A DNA stretch of 57,123 nt from Terriglobia bacterium (GCA_020072585.1 JAIQGL010000037.1:1-57123); one strand, 5' to 3'; counted from the stretch's first letter, positions 19,101-26,977 are shown. The notes: generated from the sequence alone by a model not told the origin. A program made the numbers and translations.

Positions 19101-19357
19101 GCGTTCTCACCGTCAGCCCCGCGCCGTTGGTGATTCAGGCGGCGGATGCCACAAGGCTGGTGGGCGATCCGAACCCGGTTTTCACCGGAACGATTATTGG
19201 CTTGAAAAACACTGATGTCGTCACCGCCTCATACAGCACTACGGCTGACCAGACGAGCCCGGCGGGAACGTATCCAATTATCCCCACCGCAGACCCAAGC
19301 CCGGCGCTGGCAAATTACACGGTTACGCTGGGAAATGGCACGTTGACAGTGCAGTGA
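13157..19357 (+). CDS. giant secreted MBG-repeat surface protein
   Basis: This 2066-residue protein has a long signal peptide ending AQAQ (about 48) and a lactonase-like beta-propeller (about 50-390; GNYVYVNDQ and GALTPLAGSPY repeats). A DUF11 domain starts at about 394 (LSITKSASPTVVAGSPIVY) and is interrupted by two copies of a roughly 60-residue module (about 450-515 and 545-615). An Ig-like domain (about 685-780) follows, then 16 MBG repeats of about 80 residues to the C-terminus. MBG domains occur in bacterial adhesins and surface stalks. There is no visible C-terminal anchor, so it may be released or held by another system. GGAGG lies 6 nt before the ATG. Confidence 0.9.
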   Translation: MRAATYKLSGTTTSQQAKATKQRAGTLWLLTALLLAIALLVPAGAQAQGNYVYVNDQTVANSINAYSVSSTGALTPLAGSPYSTGGVGLPVTCYGLSRITISSATNLMFVANTGDQTISVFQINPASGALTLVAGSPFASGLTLDACQGMSLAVTPDGAFLMASSNGQINTFSVAASGALAPFASTANCCTPMAGMVISANGNFLAVSNENSVSVYTIAAGVLTPVLGSPFPKTGTGFISGLDFSCAGDRLYGGEATSTTTITDAWTVNASGALTPVPGSPFHTTGTNSNDVHLSPDNTLLFESNQLSNSVNASNILSDGSLSNVGKFGSTTAVHVPTGMATDAGGRFLYIADDNFGVAVFRINAGGILTPLSDTGITRPGEIQDLAAYPPRSCASADLSITKSASPTVVAGSPIVYTITITNNGPSAASAVVSDTMPAGTTPGGNLKIVAATGAQRTSGVVTIHTTAPHAAFVGETVVITGVGDASFNGTFTIASVPDGSSFTYSEAGTDATSGGGSATTPNCQVPAGGTGVCGGAPATARSIPIVASTGAKRVSGVVTITTTAPHVLLAGQTVTITGVANTTFNGTFPIVSVPTPTTFTYSKAGVDATSGGGSAVTGQTLTVAFNSLANGETQTAILTTTTPTSVTNGTVISNTATIGNKSAVDAVPANNSATAAVTVGTPVVTALTVPDGTGPYGGLATLSAVLKNSVTNAPIAGKVLTFQLGGNLASALTDATGTATVNTLPIGTISVGTHPSAFTVSFGGDSSFLASNAVGTLVVTKAQLTVTADNQSRLYGDANPPLTYTITGFVNGDTLAVVSGTANCTTTATPASPAGTYPTTCTAGTLAAANYVFVFVDGTLTVNPAPLTVTVANASRAYGAANPAFTGTITGIKNGDVITATYSTTATATSPVGTYPITATLVDPGNVLGNYTVTNTPGTLTITAAALVVTANNAARLYGDPNPAFAGTIAGLVNGDNITATFTSVATPASPVGNYPIVPALSDPTNKLGNYAVTLNNGNLVVSPAPLVVTAANATRAVGAPNPVFTGAIVGIKNGDNITATYASPATATSAPGTYPIIPTLVDPTGKLGNYTVTVNNGTLTITAAVLTVTADNASRLYGDPNPPLTYTIAGFVNGDTLAVVSGTAACTTTATPDSPVGTYPITCTAGTIAAANYVFAFANGTLTVNPAPLTVTAANASRLYGAANPAFTGTITGIKNGDNITATYASVATPASNVGTYPIIPTLVDPTSKLGNYTVTSNNGTLTVTTAPLTVTAANASRVYGDPNPIFTGTITGLLNGDNITATYASVATPASSVGTYPIVPTLVDPTSKLGNYTVTSNNGTLTITPAPLVVTAANATRAFGDPNPAFTGAIVGIKNGDNITATFSSPATATSPAGTYPIIPVLVDPTGKLGNYTVTANNGTLTVTSAALVVTAANASRFYGDPDPVFTGTITGVKNGDTITATYASTATATSAPGTFIIVPTLSDGGTGALANYTIVINNGTLTVQAAPLTVSAANASRLYGAANPAFTGTITGIKNGDNITATYTSIADPTSNVGTYPITPVLSDPANKLSNYAVTLSNGTLTITPAPLSVTAANASRVYGDPNPAFTGTITGLLNGDNITATYSSVDATAAVGTYPIVPAPVDPTGKLGNYTVTLNNGTLTITPAPLSVTAANTTRAFGDPNPVFTGTIAGIKNGDNITATYSTTATATSPSGTYPIVPALIDPAGKLSNYTVTINNGTLTITQAVLTVTAANASMIFGDPVPALTGTITGLRNGDTISATYTTAATSASPVGTYAIVATLVDPNNQAVNYTVVINNGTLTISPAPLTVTAASASRLYGDPNPAFTGTITGLKNGNNISAIFSAAADPTSPVGTYAIIPTLVDPNNQVGNYAVTLNNGLLVVNPAPLSVTADSAARLFGDPNPAFTGTLTGVRNGDNITATFASAADPTSPVGTYPIVPTLLDPASKLANYVVTSTNGVLTVSPAPLVIQAADATRLVGDPNPVFTGTIIGLKNTDVVTASYSTTADQTSPAGTYPIIPTADPSPALANYTVTLGNGTLTVQ
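15509..19354 (+). repeat. 16 tandem MBG-coding repeats of about 240 bp
   Basis: The unit encodes LTVTAANASRxYGDPNPxFTGTI, then GIKNGDNITATY, then NYTVTxNNGTLT. Repeats 1 and 5 are a distinct subtype containing GDTLAVVSG and paired cysteines. Repeats are similar but not identical at DNA level, so the array is old or partly homogenised. Confidence 0.9.
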
Positions 19358-19377
19358 GACCAGCTCTGTTGTCATGC

Positions 19378-19401
19378 GGGCCGGCAGAAGATCGCCGGCC
19401 C
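19378..19401 (+). terminator. hairpin after the MBG gene
   Basis: GGGCCGGC pairs perfectly with GCCGGCCC around an 8-nt loop, 20 nt past the stop. A clear T-run is missing. Confidence 0.55.
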
Positions 19402-19592
19402 ACGTGAAAAGCTCCTCGAAGCAAAGAATGGACCAGAAGCAACTGATAGTTCTTGCGTGTCGTCTACGACTCAAAACAGCAAGAATAGGTCTGAAGCGAG
19501 ATCAGCACAGCTGACGCTCTCTGCCGGACAAAGAACTCGAATTCCAGGAACTCCGGCCCGCTCTCGCTTGAAGACAAGAAACTGGGATAGCG

Positions 19593-20870
19593 CTACTTAC
19601 GCACCAGCAACTCGGACAATTGGAAAACCCTGTCTACTACAACCGCAACAATCCCCGCCCCAATTACGGTCATTATTTCAAACGTTAGCTTTCTCAGGAC
19701 TTTCATGTTCTTCGTGGTCCGCCAAATGATTGGCAGGTTGACGGCCGAGCTCGCCAGTGAGGCAAGAACAGCTGCGCTTCCAGCGAGAGAAGGGCTGATT
19801 TGACCGTGCATTGCCATGGTGGCCGCGGCTGCCGTGGTGCTTGCGCTGCTGACCAATCCGCCCAGGATACTGACCGCAAACATTCCGGAGGCGCCAAAGA
19901 ATCTTGCCAGTAATGTTCCGCCGATCTGGATAATAATGAACACGATCCCAAACCGTAAAACCTTGCTTAAAGCGAGTGGCGACGTGAGAGCCACTGGGCC
20001 GGGAAGCCCGGGGTGCTCCGTGACCTGATGATCTCTCCATACCCAAAACACTGCGACCAGCGTCATGGCAAGGAGCGGCACCAACGTAGCACTCAATGAT
20101 CGAGGCGAGAACAGAGCCGCCAAAACCAGGTTCCGAGCGAACATGGCAATCGTAGCTACCAGGCACAGGCTTGTTGTTTTCGCCACCATTCCGGTTTGCT
20201 CCAGCCTGGAACTCAATTCAGCAACCGTGGCAGTACTGTTCACCAGGCCACCAAAAACTGCACTGAGGTAAAGGCCTCGCGTACTGTACACGCGCAGCAG
20301 AACATAGTTGGCAAACCCGATCCCGGCAATCGCAATCACGCTTATCCACGCGTCGCTGGGATTGAACAGCCGCCAGGGATCGATGTACCGATCGGGTAGC
20401 ACGGGGTATATGACGAAACCGATTAACCCGAGCAAAACCGCGCTTCGAATTTCCGACGGCTGCAATCCGCCGGCAAAGCGACTCAGTTCGGTCTTCCACG
20501 CGAGCAGCATGGTCATCACGATTGCCCCGGCTACAGGAGTGAAGATATGGCCAAGGCCTACCAGAGAGCCCAGCAAGTAGGTAGCGATCAAAGCCGCGGA
20601 GGTGGTGATTTCAAGGGAACGGTCCGTGAGCATGCTGCGGGCATTCATTGCCGCCACTAACAAGAAGACACCGATCAATGAAGTGACGATGACGCTTGGG
20701 CCCATGATTGCAGCAAGCATGCCCAATAGAGCGACGATCGCAAATGTGCGAATACCCACATCTTTGTTGGACCATTCGCGTTCCAGGCCAACCAGCATGC
20801 CGATACCGACTGCAACCGCCATCTTGAGAGCAATGGGAGTGGCTGGAAAATGCATTGTCTCTGTCTGCAT
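19593..20870 (-). CDS. MgtC/SapB and DUF4010-type membrane protein
   Basis: This 425-residue integral membrane protein has about 11-12 hydrophobic segments. The N-terminal half has the MgtC/SapB signature (MLVGLEREWSNKDVGIRTFA, about 25-44). The C-terminal half matches the DUF4010 extension, with phrases such as GGLVNSTATVAELS and GGLVSSASTTAAA. MgtC-like proteins are linked to Mg2+ limitation, but the function of the DUF4010 fusion is not settled. The ATG at 20870 has AGGAGA upstream; an in-frame GTG 11 codons earlier is less likely. The gene is convergent with the MBG gene. Confidence 0.85.
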   Translation of the reverse strand: MQTETMHFPATPIALKMAVAVGIGMLVGLEREWSNKDVGIRTFAIVALLGMLAAIMGPSVIVTSLIGVFLLVAAMNARSMLTDRSLEITTSAALIATYLLGSLVGLGHIFTPVAGAIVMTMLLAWKTELSRFAGGLQPSEIRSAVLLGLIGFVIYPVLPDRYIDPWRLFNPSDAWISVIAIAGIGFANYVLLRVYSTRGLYLSAVFGGLVNSTATVAELSSRLEQTGMVAKTTSLCLVATIAMFARNLVLAALFSPRSLSATLVPLLAMTLVAVFWVWRDHQVTEHPGLPGPVALTSPLALSKVLRFGIVFIIIQIGGTLLARFFGASGMFAVSILGGLVSSASTTAAAATMAMHGQISPSLAGSAAVLASLASSAVNLPIIWRTTKNMKVLRKLTFEIMTVIGAGIVAVVVDRVFQLSELLVRK

Positions 20871-20907
20871 GCTGGCTCGTTCTCCTGTCGGAGCGATTGG
20901 CACTGGT

Positions 20908-20941
20908 TTGGCAGTTCAACCTGGTTGGCAGTTCAACCTGG
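20908..20941. repeat. 17-bp perfect tandem duplication
   Basis: TTGGCAGTTCAACCTGG occurs twice head to tail (20908-20924 and 20925-20941) upstream of the MgtC-like gene, inside the edge of a probable gene remnant. Confidence 0.8.
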
Positions 20942-21017
20942 CGCCGGCAACACGTACGCCTATCGCATCAACCTCAACGATGGAACATCCATCACGTTCC
21001 AGTTCGCTTTGCAGTAG
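20925..21017 (+). pseudogene. C-terminal remnant of a secreted-type protein
   Basis: One frame reads through GAGNTYAYRINLNDGTSITF to FALQ and a stop codon. This is much more protein-like than its surroundings, has no start codon and has no open upstream frame of useful length. I read it as the tail end of a lost gene. It lies in the gap between two leftward genes, next to the 17-bp duplication. Confidence 0.4.
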
Positions 21018-21075
21018 TTCCCCAGGGCGAAGGGGCGCAAGCCGACCTTCGCTATCCTGCCGGTGCAGACCGGGA

Positions 21076-21657
21076 TCAAGGTTTCTTCTTCGGCGCTGCT
21101 CCTTTTTTCCCGCTCCGGCTGGATGGCGCCGGGGTGGCTGCACCCGCCGCAGCTGGTCCGCCCTCGCAATATCGCAGAGTGCTCGCCTGCGTGGCTCCGC
21201 CTTCAATGATCGTTGTAACAAACATGCGGTCGTATTCGCTTACGCCGATGGGCGGAACCGATCCGGCCTTGATGCGTGCCAGCACAAAGGGCAGCGTGTC
21301 ATTGTGGCCGACCACAAGGATGTTGCCGCCGCCGGAATAGAGCAGATCACGGATGAGCGTGTTGGGATCTTTCGCCGCAATAACCTTGGGCGTGAGCTTT
21401 AGCGCAGCAGCCAATGGCGCTGCCGTTTGCTGCGTGGGCCTGGCATCGGTGACATAGATCTGTTTGACGCCTGCCTCTTTCAGCATCGTCGCCAGGCACC
21501 CAGCCCTCTTCTCACCCGCTGGGCTCAGAGCCGCATCCGGCGCGGCTGAAGCAGTTTCAGCGTTGCGAACCAGAAAAATCGTGCGTGTTTCCTGTTGCGC
21601 CATTGCCAGTTGGGACAGCAATAACATCGGAAAAATTACACGTGTAAGGAATCTCAT
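21076..21657 (-). CDS. histidine phosphatase superfamily protein with His-to-Asn change
   Basis: This 193-residue protein has a signal peptide (about 1-20, MAQQ). The fold motifs are those of the phosphoglycerate-mutase/SixA branch of the histidine phosphatase superfamily: LVRNAET at 29-35, an Arg in the DARPTQQTA segment near 73 and VVGHND near 115-120. The family nucleophile is the His of LVRHAE; here it is Asn32 (codon AAC), whereas His118 is kept. The protein is therefore predicted to be unable to form the phosphohistidine intermediate and may be a binding-only relative. The tail is Pro/Ala/Lys-rich. GGAGG lies about 13 nt before the chosen ATG. Confidence 0.75.
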   Translation of the reverse strand: MRFLTRVIFPMLLLSQLAMAQQETRTIFLVRNAETASAAPDAALSPAGEKRAGCLATMLKEAGVKQIYVTDARPTQQTAAPLAAALKLTPKVIAAKDPNTLIRDLLYSGGGNILVVGHNDTLPFVLARIKAGSVPPIGVSEYDRMFVTTIIEGGATQASTLRYCEGGPAAAGAATPAPSSRSGKKGAAPKKKP

Positions 21658-21968
21658 CTGCTTTGCAACGCCTCCATGCTGCTCTAGTCTTTGTAACATT
21701 TTTTAGGAGGGTCTTTACAGAAAAACTCAGAGCATCCCTCGCACCGCACTTGGCCGGCTGTTGCTCTGTTTCAGGAATATATGGGCGGTTTGCAGCCGGC
21801 GTTGTATCGGGTTTTTGCCCTAGTCTTTTTTCCTAGTCATCGGCGTTCGTTCATGTCTCGGAGTCACGGGTACTGAAAGATACGACCTGTCCACGGAAAC
21901 GTATGCTACTATTGGCGTCATCCCCCGATTTTCAGGAGTCATTCTTCTGTCAAAGCAGGAGGAAGTGT

Positions 21969-23039
21969 GTGCCCACAATGATCCGTAATCTTCTATTTAT
22001 ATGCATCTTAATCGTCGCGCCGCTATGGGCCCAAGAACACCAGGCAGCGCCCTCTCAAAGCACACAACCACCCGCTGTTGTTCCTGGAGGAACCAGACCA
22101 CAGCCGATCGTGCCAGCCGAGCCGGTCGCGGCTGATGCTCCCGTGGTCACCGTGCATGGCATCTGCCCTGCCGGCCAAACGGTACGGACTGAGAAATCAG
22201 ATTCATGCACTTTGGTCCTCACACGGACGCAATTTGAAGCCCTGGTCTCCTCCATCAACATTACGAATCAACCCTATGCGCCACAGGCCCTGCGCGGATT
22301 TGCCACAGGGTACGCCACCATTTTGGCTCTAGCAGAGGCGGGTGAACACGAGGGCGTAGACAAGGATCCCCGGTTCCAGGAGCTGATGGCGATCGCGCGC
22401 ACGCGTGCGCTCGCGGACTCTTATCGTAGATTTTTGCAGGAAAAATACGGCAACCCGCCTGCGGAGGAGATCGAAGCGTATTACAAGCAGAACTTGAGCA
22501 AGTTTGAGCAGATGAGGATCGAGCGGATTCAGATTCCCAAGGTCAATCCTAAGCGCCCCCAGGAGAGACGGCCGGAGTTTGAAAAAAAGGCCCGCCAACT
22601 CGCCGAAGAACTCCGCGAGCGGGCGGCCAAGGGCGAAGACATGACCTCGCTCCAGATAGAAGCCTATAACTCGCTTAGCCTCAACTCCCAGCCTCCGCAA
22701 ACGGAGATGTCTATTAACCCCAAACCCACTTTTCAGGCCCTTGTGGAACAGGACATCAATGCCCTCAAGCCAGGTGGGGTCACCAAGGTGGAGTTTGAGC
22801 CGTCCGGATTCAATATCTATAAGCTGCGCAGCAGAAATGTCATTCCGCTGGAACAAGCCAAGGCCCAGATTGTCCGCGAGATTTCACAGAAGAACATTGA
22901 TGCGGCCCTGAAAGCCGCGACCAGCGGCGTGCATTCTGACCTCAACGAGCAGTATTTTAATCCTCGTTCCACAGGCGCGCCGCAGGCTCCCAGGATTCCC
23001 GCCCGCATGCTGCCTCCGGGAGCAGTGCACCCTAACTAG
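21969..23039 (+). CDS. exported SurA/PpiC-like chaperone or prolyl isomerase
   Basis: This protein of about 356 residues has a signal peptide and a Pro-rich segment. A helical part (about 100-185, LTRTQFEALV ... YYKQNLSKFEQMRIERIQIP) and a C-terminal helix pair resemble the SurA/PpiC/trigger-factor-like peptidyl-prolyl isomerase family. The parvulin catalytic core is weak, so chaperone function is as likely as isomerase function. It would act in the periplasm on outer-membrane or secreted proteins. AGGAGG lies 6 nt before the GTG at 21969; the ATG three codons later is the alternative start. Confidence 0.65.
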   Translation: MPTMIRNLLFICILIVAPLWAQEHQAAPSQSTQPPAVVPGGTRPQPIVPAEPVAADAPVVTVHGICPAGQTVRTEKSDSCTLVLTRTQFEALVSSINITNQPYAPQALRGFATGYATILALAEAGEHEGVDKDPRFQELMAIARTRALADSYRRFLQEKYGNPPAEEIEAYYKQNLSKFEQMRIERIQIPKVNPKRPQERRPEFEKKARQLAEELRERAAKGEDMTSLQIEAYNSLSLNSQPPQTEMSINPKPTFQALVEQDINALKPGGVTKVEFEPSGFNIYKLRSRNVIPLEQAKAQIVREISQKNIDAALKAATSGVHSDLNEQYFNPRSTGAPQAPRIPARMLPPGAVHPN

Positions 23040-23156
23040 ACCTGGTGTATTGATGGCAGCCTGGAGCGACGGCGCTGGAACCCTGGCGACAATTCCCGTT
23101 CCTTGTGCCCGCACCATACAGAAATTTCAGTGAGTATCCGTAAACAATGAGTTGAA

Positions 23157-23194
23157 CTGGACTGCCGAGATGCAATTGCACCGCGGCAGTCCAG
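23157..23194. terminator. bidirectional hairpin between convergent genes
   Basis: CTGGACTGCCG pairs perfectly with CGGCAGTCCAG (11-bp stem, 16-nt loop) between the ends of the converging genes at 23039 and 23201. Confidence 0.65.
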
Positions 23195-23200
23195 AACCTG

Positions 23201-26104
23201 CTATCTCACTCTGATGGTCACTGTGGCGGAGTTAGGCAAGGTATCCGTACCACCAGGCCCAAACGTTATGGTACCTGTTGGCAAGAACGTTTGCCCTGAT
23301 GTGCCGGCCGCCGGCGTTACATTGACGGTGACGATCATGGTTTGTGGCGGTTTCGCGCCATTCTTGGTTGAGCCACCCAGACTGGCGGTAGTGCAGGTGA
23401 CGGTGCCGCCGTTAGCGGGAAGCGCCGGCCCGCCGCACACTGCCACACCACCGTTGTTTACGGTAGCGGTGACAGAATTAATGACCAAGCCAACCGGCAC
23501 CACATTGGTGAACACGACGTTCTGCGCCACTGTTGTGGTTGTGTCGCTGATGGTCCAGGTGATGTTCCCAGCCTGCCCGACGTTCGGTCGCGGATTCTGG
23601 GCGGTAACGGCCAGTGAAATCGCGGCAGACCCACCGCCACCCGCGGACGAGGTCGTGGTGGTCTTGCTGGCGCTGCTGCTCACTAAAGCAGTACCGGCAA
23701 CATCGGTTCCGCTGACAGTGGCTGAGTTAGTAATCGACTGGTTCTGCATCTGCACGATGACGGTGATCCGAACCACTGCTCCCGGATCCATGCTGCCAAC
23801 GTTGCAGGAGAAGCTGACGACGCCAACTCCGCCGGACGTGCACGTGCCCTGACCGGTCTGCACCGTCAGAATGTTCGCTATCGGCAGGAGTGTGACCGTG
23901 CCTAAGCCGCTGACGGCATCCGGACCGGCTTGCGCATAGGTGAAGGTCGTAGCAGTCGGCCCATTCGTAAGGGCAAACGTGCCGTTAAAGGAGGGATCGG
24001 CTACACCCGCAATGGTCACCGTCTGGCCAAAGCCGAAGAAGCTCGGTGCAGTGGTAGTGACGGTCACAACATTGGCAGTACGCGAAACCGACAGAATGTT
24101 TGCCGGCACCGTGCTCAGCGTGTCAGCCACGACAATATTCGCAACCGGAAACGCTGATGTATTGGTGATGGTGGTGGTGTATGTCAGTTGGGCCGGTGTA
24201 GAAGGAACGGAAGACAGCCCGCTCATTGCGATGGACACCGTCGGCAGGTTCGCCGCCGAAGGAATGACCGCATTCGACAGATTCGACGCAGGGCCGAATC
24301 CCGCGATGTTAGTTGCTTGCACCGTGAAGGTATAAGTATGGCCGTTGGTCAGACCGCCGACCAATGCACTGTCCGTATTGGAGCCGAAGGCCGGCGGGGG
24401 AACTGTCACCGAGATTGCGGTGCCCACACCGTTGTCCAACACGTTCACTGTGTAACTGGTAATAGGCGATCCGCCATTGCTGGCAGAAACCGTCCAGGTC
24501 ACGATCGCCTGGGTGTCACCAGCGATGGCCGTCGCTCCTGTGGGAGCGCTGGGAACGCCTATGCCCGGCGGCGTGATGGTATTGCTCTGCGCAGAAAACG
24601 CGCTCGTGCCATTGGCGTTGGTAGCGGAAACTTCAAACGCATAGGAAACGCCATTGGTCAGACCGGGAATCACGAGCGAAGTTGGCGGGTAGATCCCGCC
24701 GGGCGCGGGGTTGACAGTAATATCGGCCAAAGGCGCGCCGACCGAGATGAAGCTGTTACGTACGGTATAGCTTGTCACCGGCTGAGCGTCCTGCGCTGGA
24801 CTCCAACCTACGGATGCCTGCGAATCACCGGCCACTGCTACCACATGGAGCGGGGTTCCCGGGGCCGCTGGTCCGGCGTTCGTTTGCGTGGTCTGCCACC
24901 AGCGGGCCTGGCCAAAGACCAAGGCCGCGACCGGATCTTCAGCCGTATAAACCACTAGATTGGCAGGATCGGTGGGGTCCACCACCAGGGCGTTCATGGC
25001 CGCAAGCGGTGGGTTGGGCGCCGGATTGATCCCAGCTTCGTTCATGTACGTTACGGTGAGGGTCTGACTCGCAGGTCCTCCCCCAACGTTCCCTACCCAT
25101 GCCACCTGGCTGCCCACGCCATAGTAAAGGTTGTTGCCGTTGGTCGCGGGGTAGAACTGGTCACCGGAGAGACTGACTGTGGCGCCCACTGCCGCCAACG
25201 TGGGAATGACCGTGCCGCTCGCCGTGGAGCACGCCGGGTTCGGAGGCACCAGGCAGGTGGTGTCCGCATTGGGGATCACGAATGGAGAAGTGCCGTCACC
25301 AGACCACAAGTCGTGGCCAATGAAAGCCAGACCATTGCTGGATGCGCCGTCCGGGCTTGTGGCCACCAACTGCACGAACTGGGCGCAGGTGCTGAAGCCG
25401 AACTCGGTGGCGGTGGCCGGGCTGTTGAAACGAAGAATGTCGCCGCTGTCCAGGAATCCTACAAACAGATCACCCAAAGGGCTCATGGCCAATCCGTTGG
25501 GAGTTGTACCGGCCGAGGGAAAGGCGCAGCCACTGCCGCCAAGGAAGGCTCCTTTTCTTGCGTTGGCGCCACCGCCCAGAGTAAAGGCGCTGCTCAAGTC
25601 CAGGGCGCCGTGACCGTTGTCACCGGAGGGATCGAAGCCAATTCGAATTACGCCCTGGCTGGCGCTATTGTTGTCGACGAAATAGAGAAACCTTCGCGCG
25701 GAATCATACACAAACTGGCCACCGATAGGGACTGCCGCCCCCGCCCTGGTGATGGAATATGTACAGGTGGAGCCGGCGATGTCCCATGGTCCGGGAGCAT
25801 CCAGCTCCGGATCCATGCGGCAGATGCTGGAGAAGGTATCCGCCACCCACAAATGACGAACCGGCTGGCCGGTAAACTGGCTGATGGCCGTGCCTTGAAT
25901 CACGATTCCACCCATAGGGCCGGTGTTGACGCTGTTGGCATCCTGGCCGGAGAACAAGATCGTGTTGGTGGTGGGATTGACGGCTATCTGGGCGCTGGCC
26001 GGCAGTGCGCCAAGTGCAAGTAGAATCACTAAGCAGAGCCAAGTGCGTGCAGAAGTACTCTGGCTCCCGCAGCATGAACGCTGGGCAGCGGTTGAGGGTC
26101 TCAT
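23201..26104 (-). CDS. large secreted propeller, fibronectin III and DUF11 protein
   Basis: This 967-residue protein has a signal peptide ending PASAQ (about 39). An N-terminal propeller-like half (about 40-415) contains HLWVADTFSSICRMD, matching the motif in the 8403-10850 protein. Two fibronectin III domains follow (about 425-520 and 525-620), then a DUF11-type domain from about 630 that is interrupted by a roughly 60-residue module, and a second DUF11-like domain (about 850-967). The interrupting module (VTVTTTAP ... FNGTF ... TTFTYAQAG) is shared with the MBG protein. It is likely surface-exposed or released; ligand unknown. The N-terminal segment before the hydrophobic stretch is long and Cys-containing, so a later start is possible. 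Confidence 0.85.
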   Translation of the reverse strand: MRPSTAAQRSCCGSQSTSARTWLCLVILLALGALPASAQIAVNPTTNTILFSGQDANSVNTGPMGGIVIQGTAISQFTGQPVRHLWVADTFSSICRMDPELDAPGPWDIAGSTCTYSITRAGAAVPIGGQFVYDSARRFLYFVDNNSASQGVIRIGFDPSGDNGHGALDLSSAFTLGGGANARKGAFLGGSGCAFPSAGTTPNGLAMSPLGDLFVGFLDSGDILRFNSPATATEFGFSTCAQFVQLVATSPDGASSNGLAFIGHDLWSGDGTSPFVIPNADTTCLVPPNPACSTASGTVIPTLAAVGATVSLSGDQFYPATNGNNLYYGVGSQVAWVGNVGGGPASQTLTVTYMNEAGINPAPNPPLAAMNALVVDPTDPANLVVYTAEDPVAALVFGQARWWQTTQTNAGPAAPGTPLHVVAVAGDSQASVGWSPAQDAQPVTSYTVRNSFISVGAPLADITVNPAPGGIYPPTSLVIPGLTNGVSYAFEVSATNANGTSAFSAQSNTITPPGIGVPSAPTGATAIAGDTQAIVTWTVSASNGGSPITSYTVNVLDNGVGTAISVTVPPPAFGSNTDSALVGGLTNGHTYTFTVQATNIAGFGPASNLSNAVIPSAANLPTVSIAMSGLSSVPSTPAQLTYTTTITNTSAFPVANIVVADTLSTVPANILSVSRTANVVTVTTTAPSFFGFGQTVTIAGVADPSFNGTFALTNGPTATTFTYAQAGPDAVSGLGTVTLLPIANILTVQTGQGTCTSGGVGVVSFSCNVGSMDPGAVVRITVIVQMQNQSITNSATVSGTDVAGTALVSSSASKTTTTSSAGGGGSAAISLAVTAQNPRPNVGQAGNITWTISDTTTTVAQNVVFTNVVPVGLVINSVTATVNNGGVAVCGGPALPANGGTVTCTTASLGGSTKNGAKPPQTMIVTVNVTPAAGTSGQTFLPTGTITFGPGGTDTLPNSATVTIRVR

Positions 26105-26506
26105 TGTGTGTGCCTTCCCGTCCTGAGTTCATAGACTCAGGATCTTTTTCTCCTAAATTGGCAAGGCATCATCCGTTACTTCTGCAAATAACCCTGTAAG
26201 ACGCCGATTCTCGACGTACCACTCTGGCCCTCTCCATTTGAGCGGCCCGCGACCTGCAAAAAACCGGAAGAGCAGGCCACGACGCAAAAAAGGCGGAAAA
26301 ATACCAAAGGCGTCTTAGAATCTAGGCTTCAAGCATTAGAGGCCTATTGGGGGTAGATTAAAATCTCTAATCTGGCTGGCTTGAAAGGATTCGCCTACAC
26401 AGGCTCCGGCATTGGTCCGCGCGCCTTCATTGGATGAACTAAACCCAATCTTGATGCCGCAGCCGTGCCGCACAGCTCTGGCGGAGTGAAATTGTATGGT
26501 CGTGGT
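26105..26506. other. junction between the host genes and the phage-type cluster
   Basis: No gene is visible. The 5' leader of the large secreted protein lies here; it includes TTTAGGAGAAAAA at about 26150, further from the start than a normal ribosome binding site. This is a plausible left boundary of the phage-type region, but I see no tRNA gene and no att-like repeat to prove it. Confidence 0.45.
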
Positions 26507-26971
26507 TTAACCCTCGCCTTGCTGTTCTACTTCAAATTGGCTTTCCTGGCCTTGTTCCCTACCTTTCCACTCCGGCAAGCCGACTTTGCTTCCCAGGTAG
26601 AGCGTGAGGTGTTCCGACCTCAGACCATGGGTGATGGACTGCTTGATTCGCTGCGGGATGCCCGCGCCCTGTGCGTTCATGTCGCGGACCAGCTCTTGCC
26701 TGTCGATCGGTTGGCCAATGCTTTGCAGGTGTGTGATGATCGCGTCCAGAATCTGCGGACGTAGGACGAACCGCAGTTCCGGATCAACGTCTTTCACAAT
26801 CTCCTGCCATCGCGTCTGCGAATAACCCAGGCTAATGAGGGCCAATCGGCAGCGCTCGGCTTGCTGGAGGGCATTGCGAAGATCGAGCAGCACTGCCCCA
26901 ACGTTGGACGCAAACGGACCATTTCCGCTGCTGAAACTAACTTCTTGCACTTTCTGTCTTTCTCTAACCAT
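26507..26971 (-). CDS. phage-cluster protein with possible winged-helix C-terminus
   Basis: This 154-residue protein starts 7 nt after the previous stop. It is mostly helical; the C-terminal part (about 75-135, ILDAIITHLQSIG ... QELVRDMNAQG) looks like a winged-helix unit. It is the last gene of the leftward cluster. I recognise no family. The layout, helical N-part then winged helix, recalls the protein at 51596, but sequence similarity is weak. A DNA-binding or regulatory role is a guess. Confidence 0.6.
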   Translation of the reverse strand: MVRERQKVQEVSFSSGNGPFASNVGAVLLDLRNALQQAERCRLALISLGYSQTRWQEIVKDVDPELRFVLRPQILDAIITHLQSIGQPIDRQELVRDMNAQGAGIPQRIKQSITHGLRSEHLTLYLGSKVGLPEWKGREQGQESQFEVEQQGEG

Positions 26972-26977
26972 TTCCTC

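Noticed and set aside
15509-19354. Regular 240-bp repetition as a possible CRISPR or satellite array
   Set aside because: The units are in one long open frame and encode MBG domains; there is no repeat-spacer structure.
26105-26340. Riboswitch in the leader of the large minus-strand secreted protein
   Set aside because: Several short hairpins can be drawn, but no known riboswitch core is recognised.
26105-26506. tRNA gene or attachment site at the left edge of the phage-type region
   Set aside because: No cloverleaf sequence and no repeat matching the right part of the window was found.
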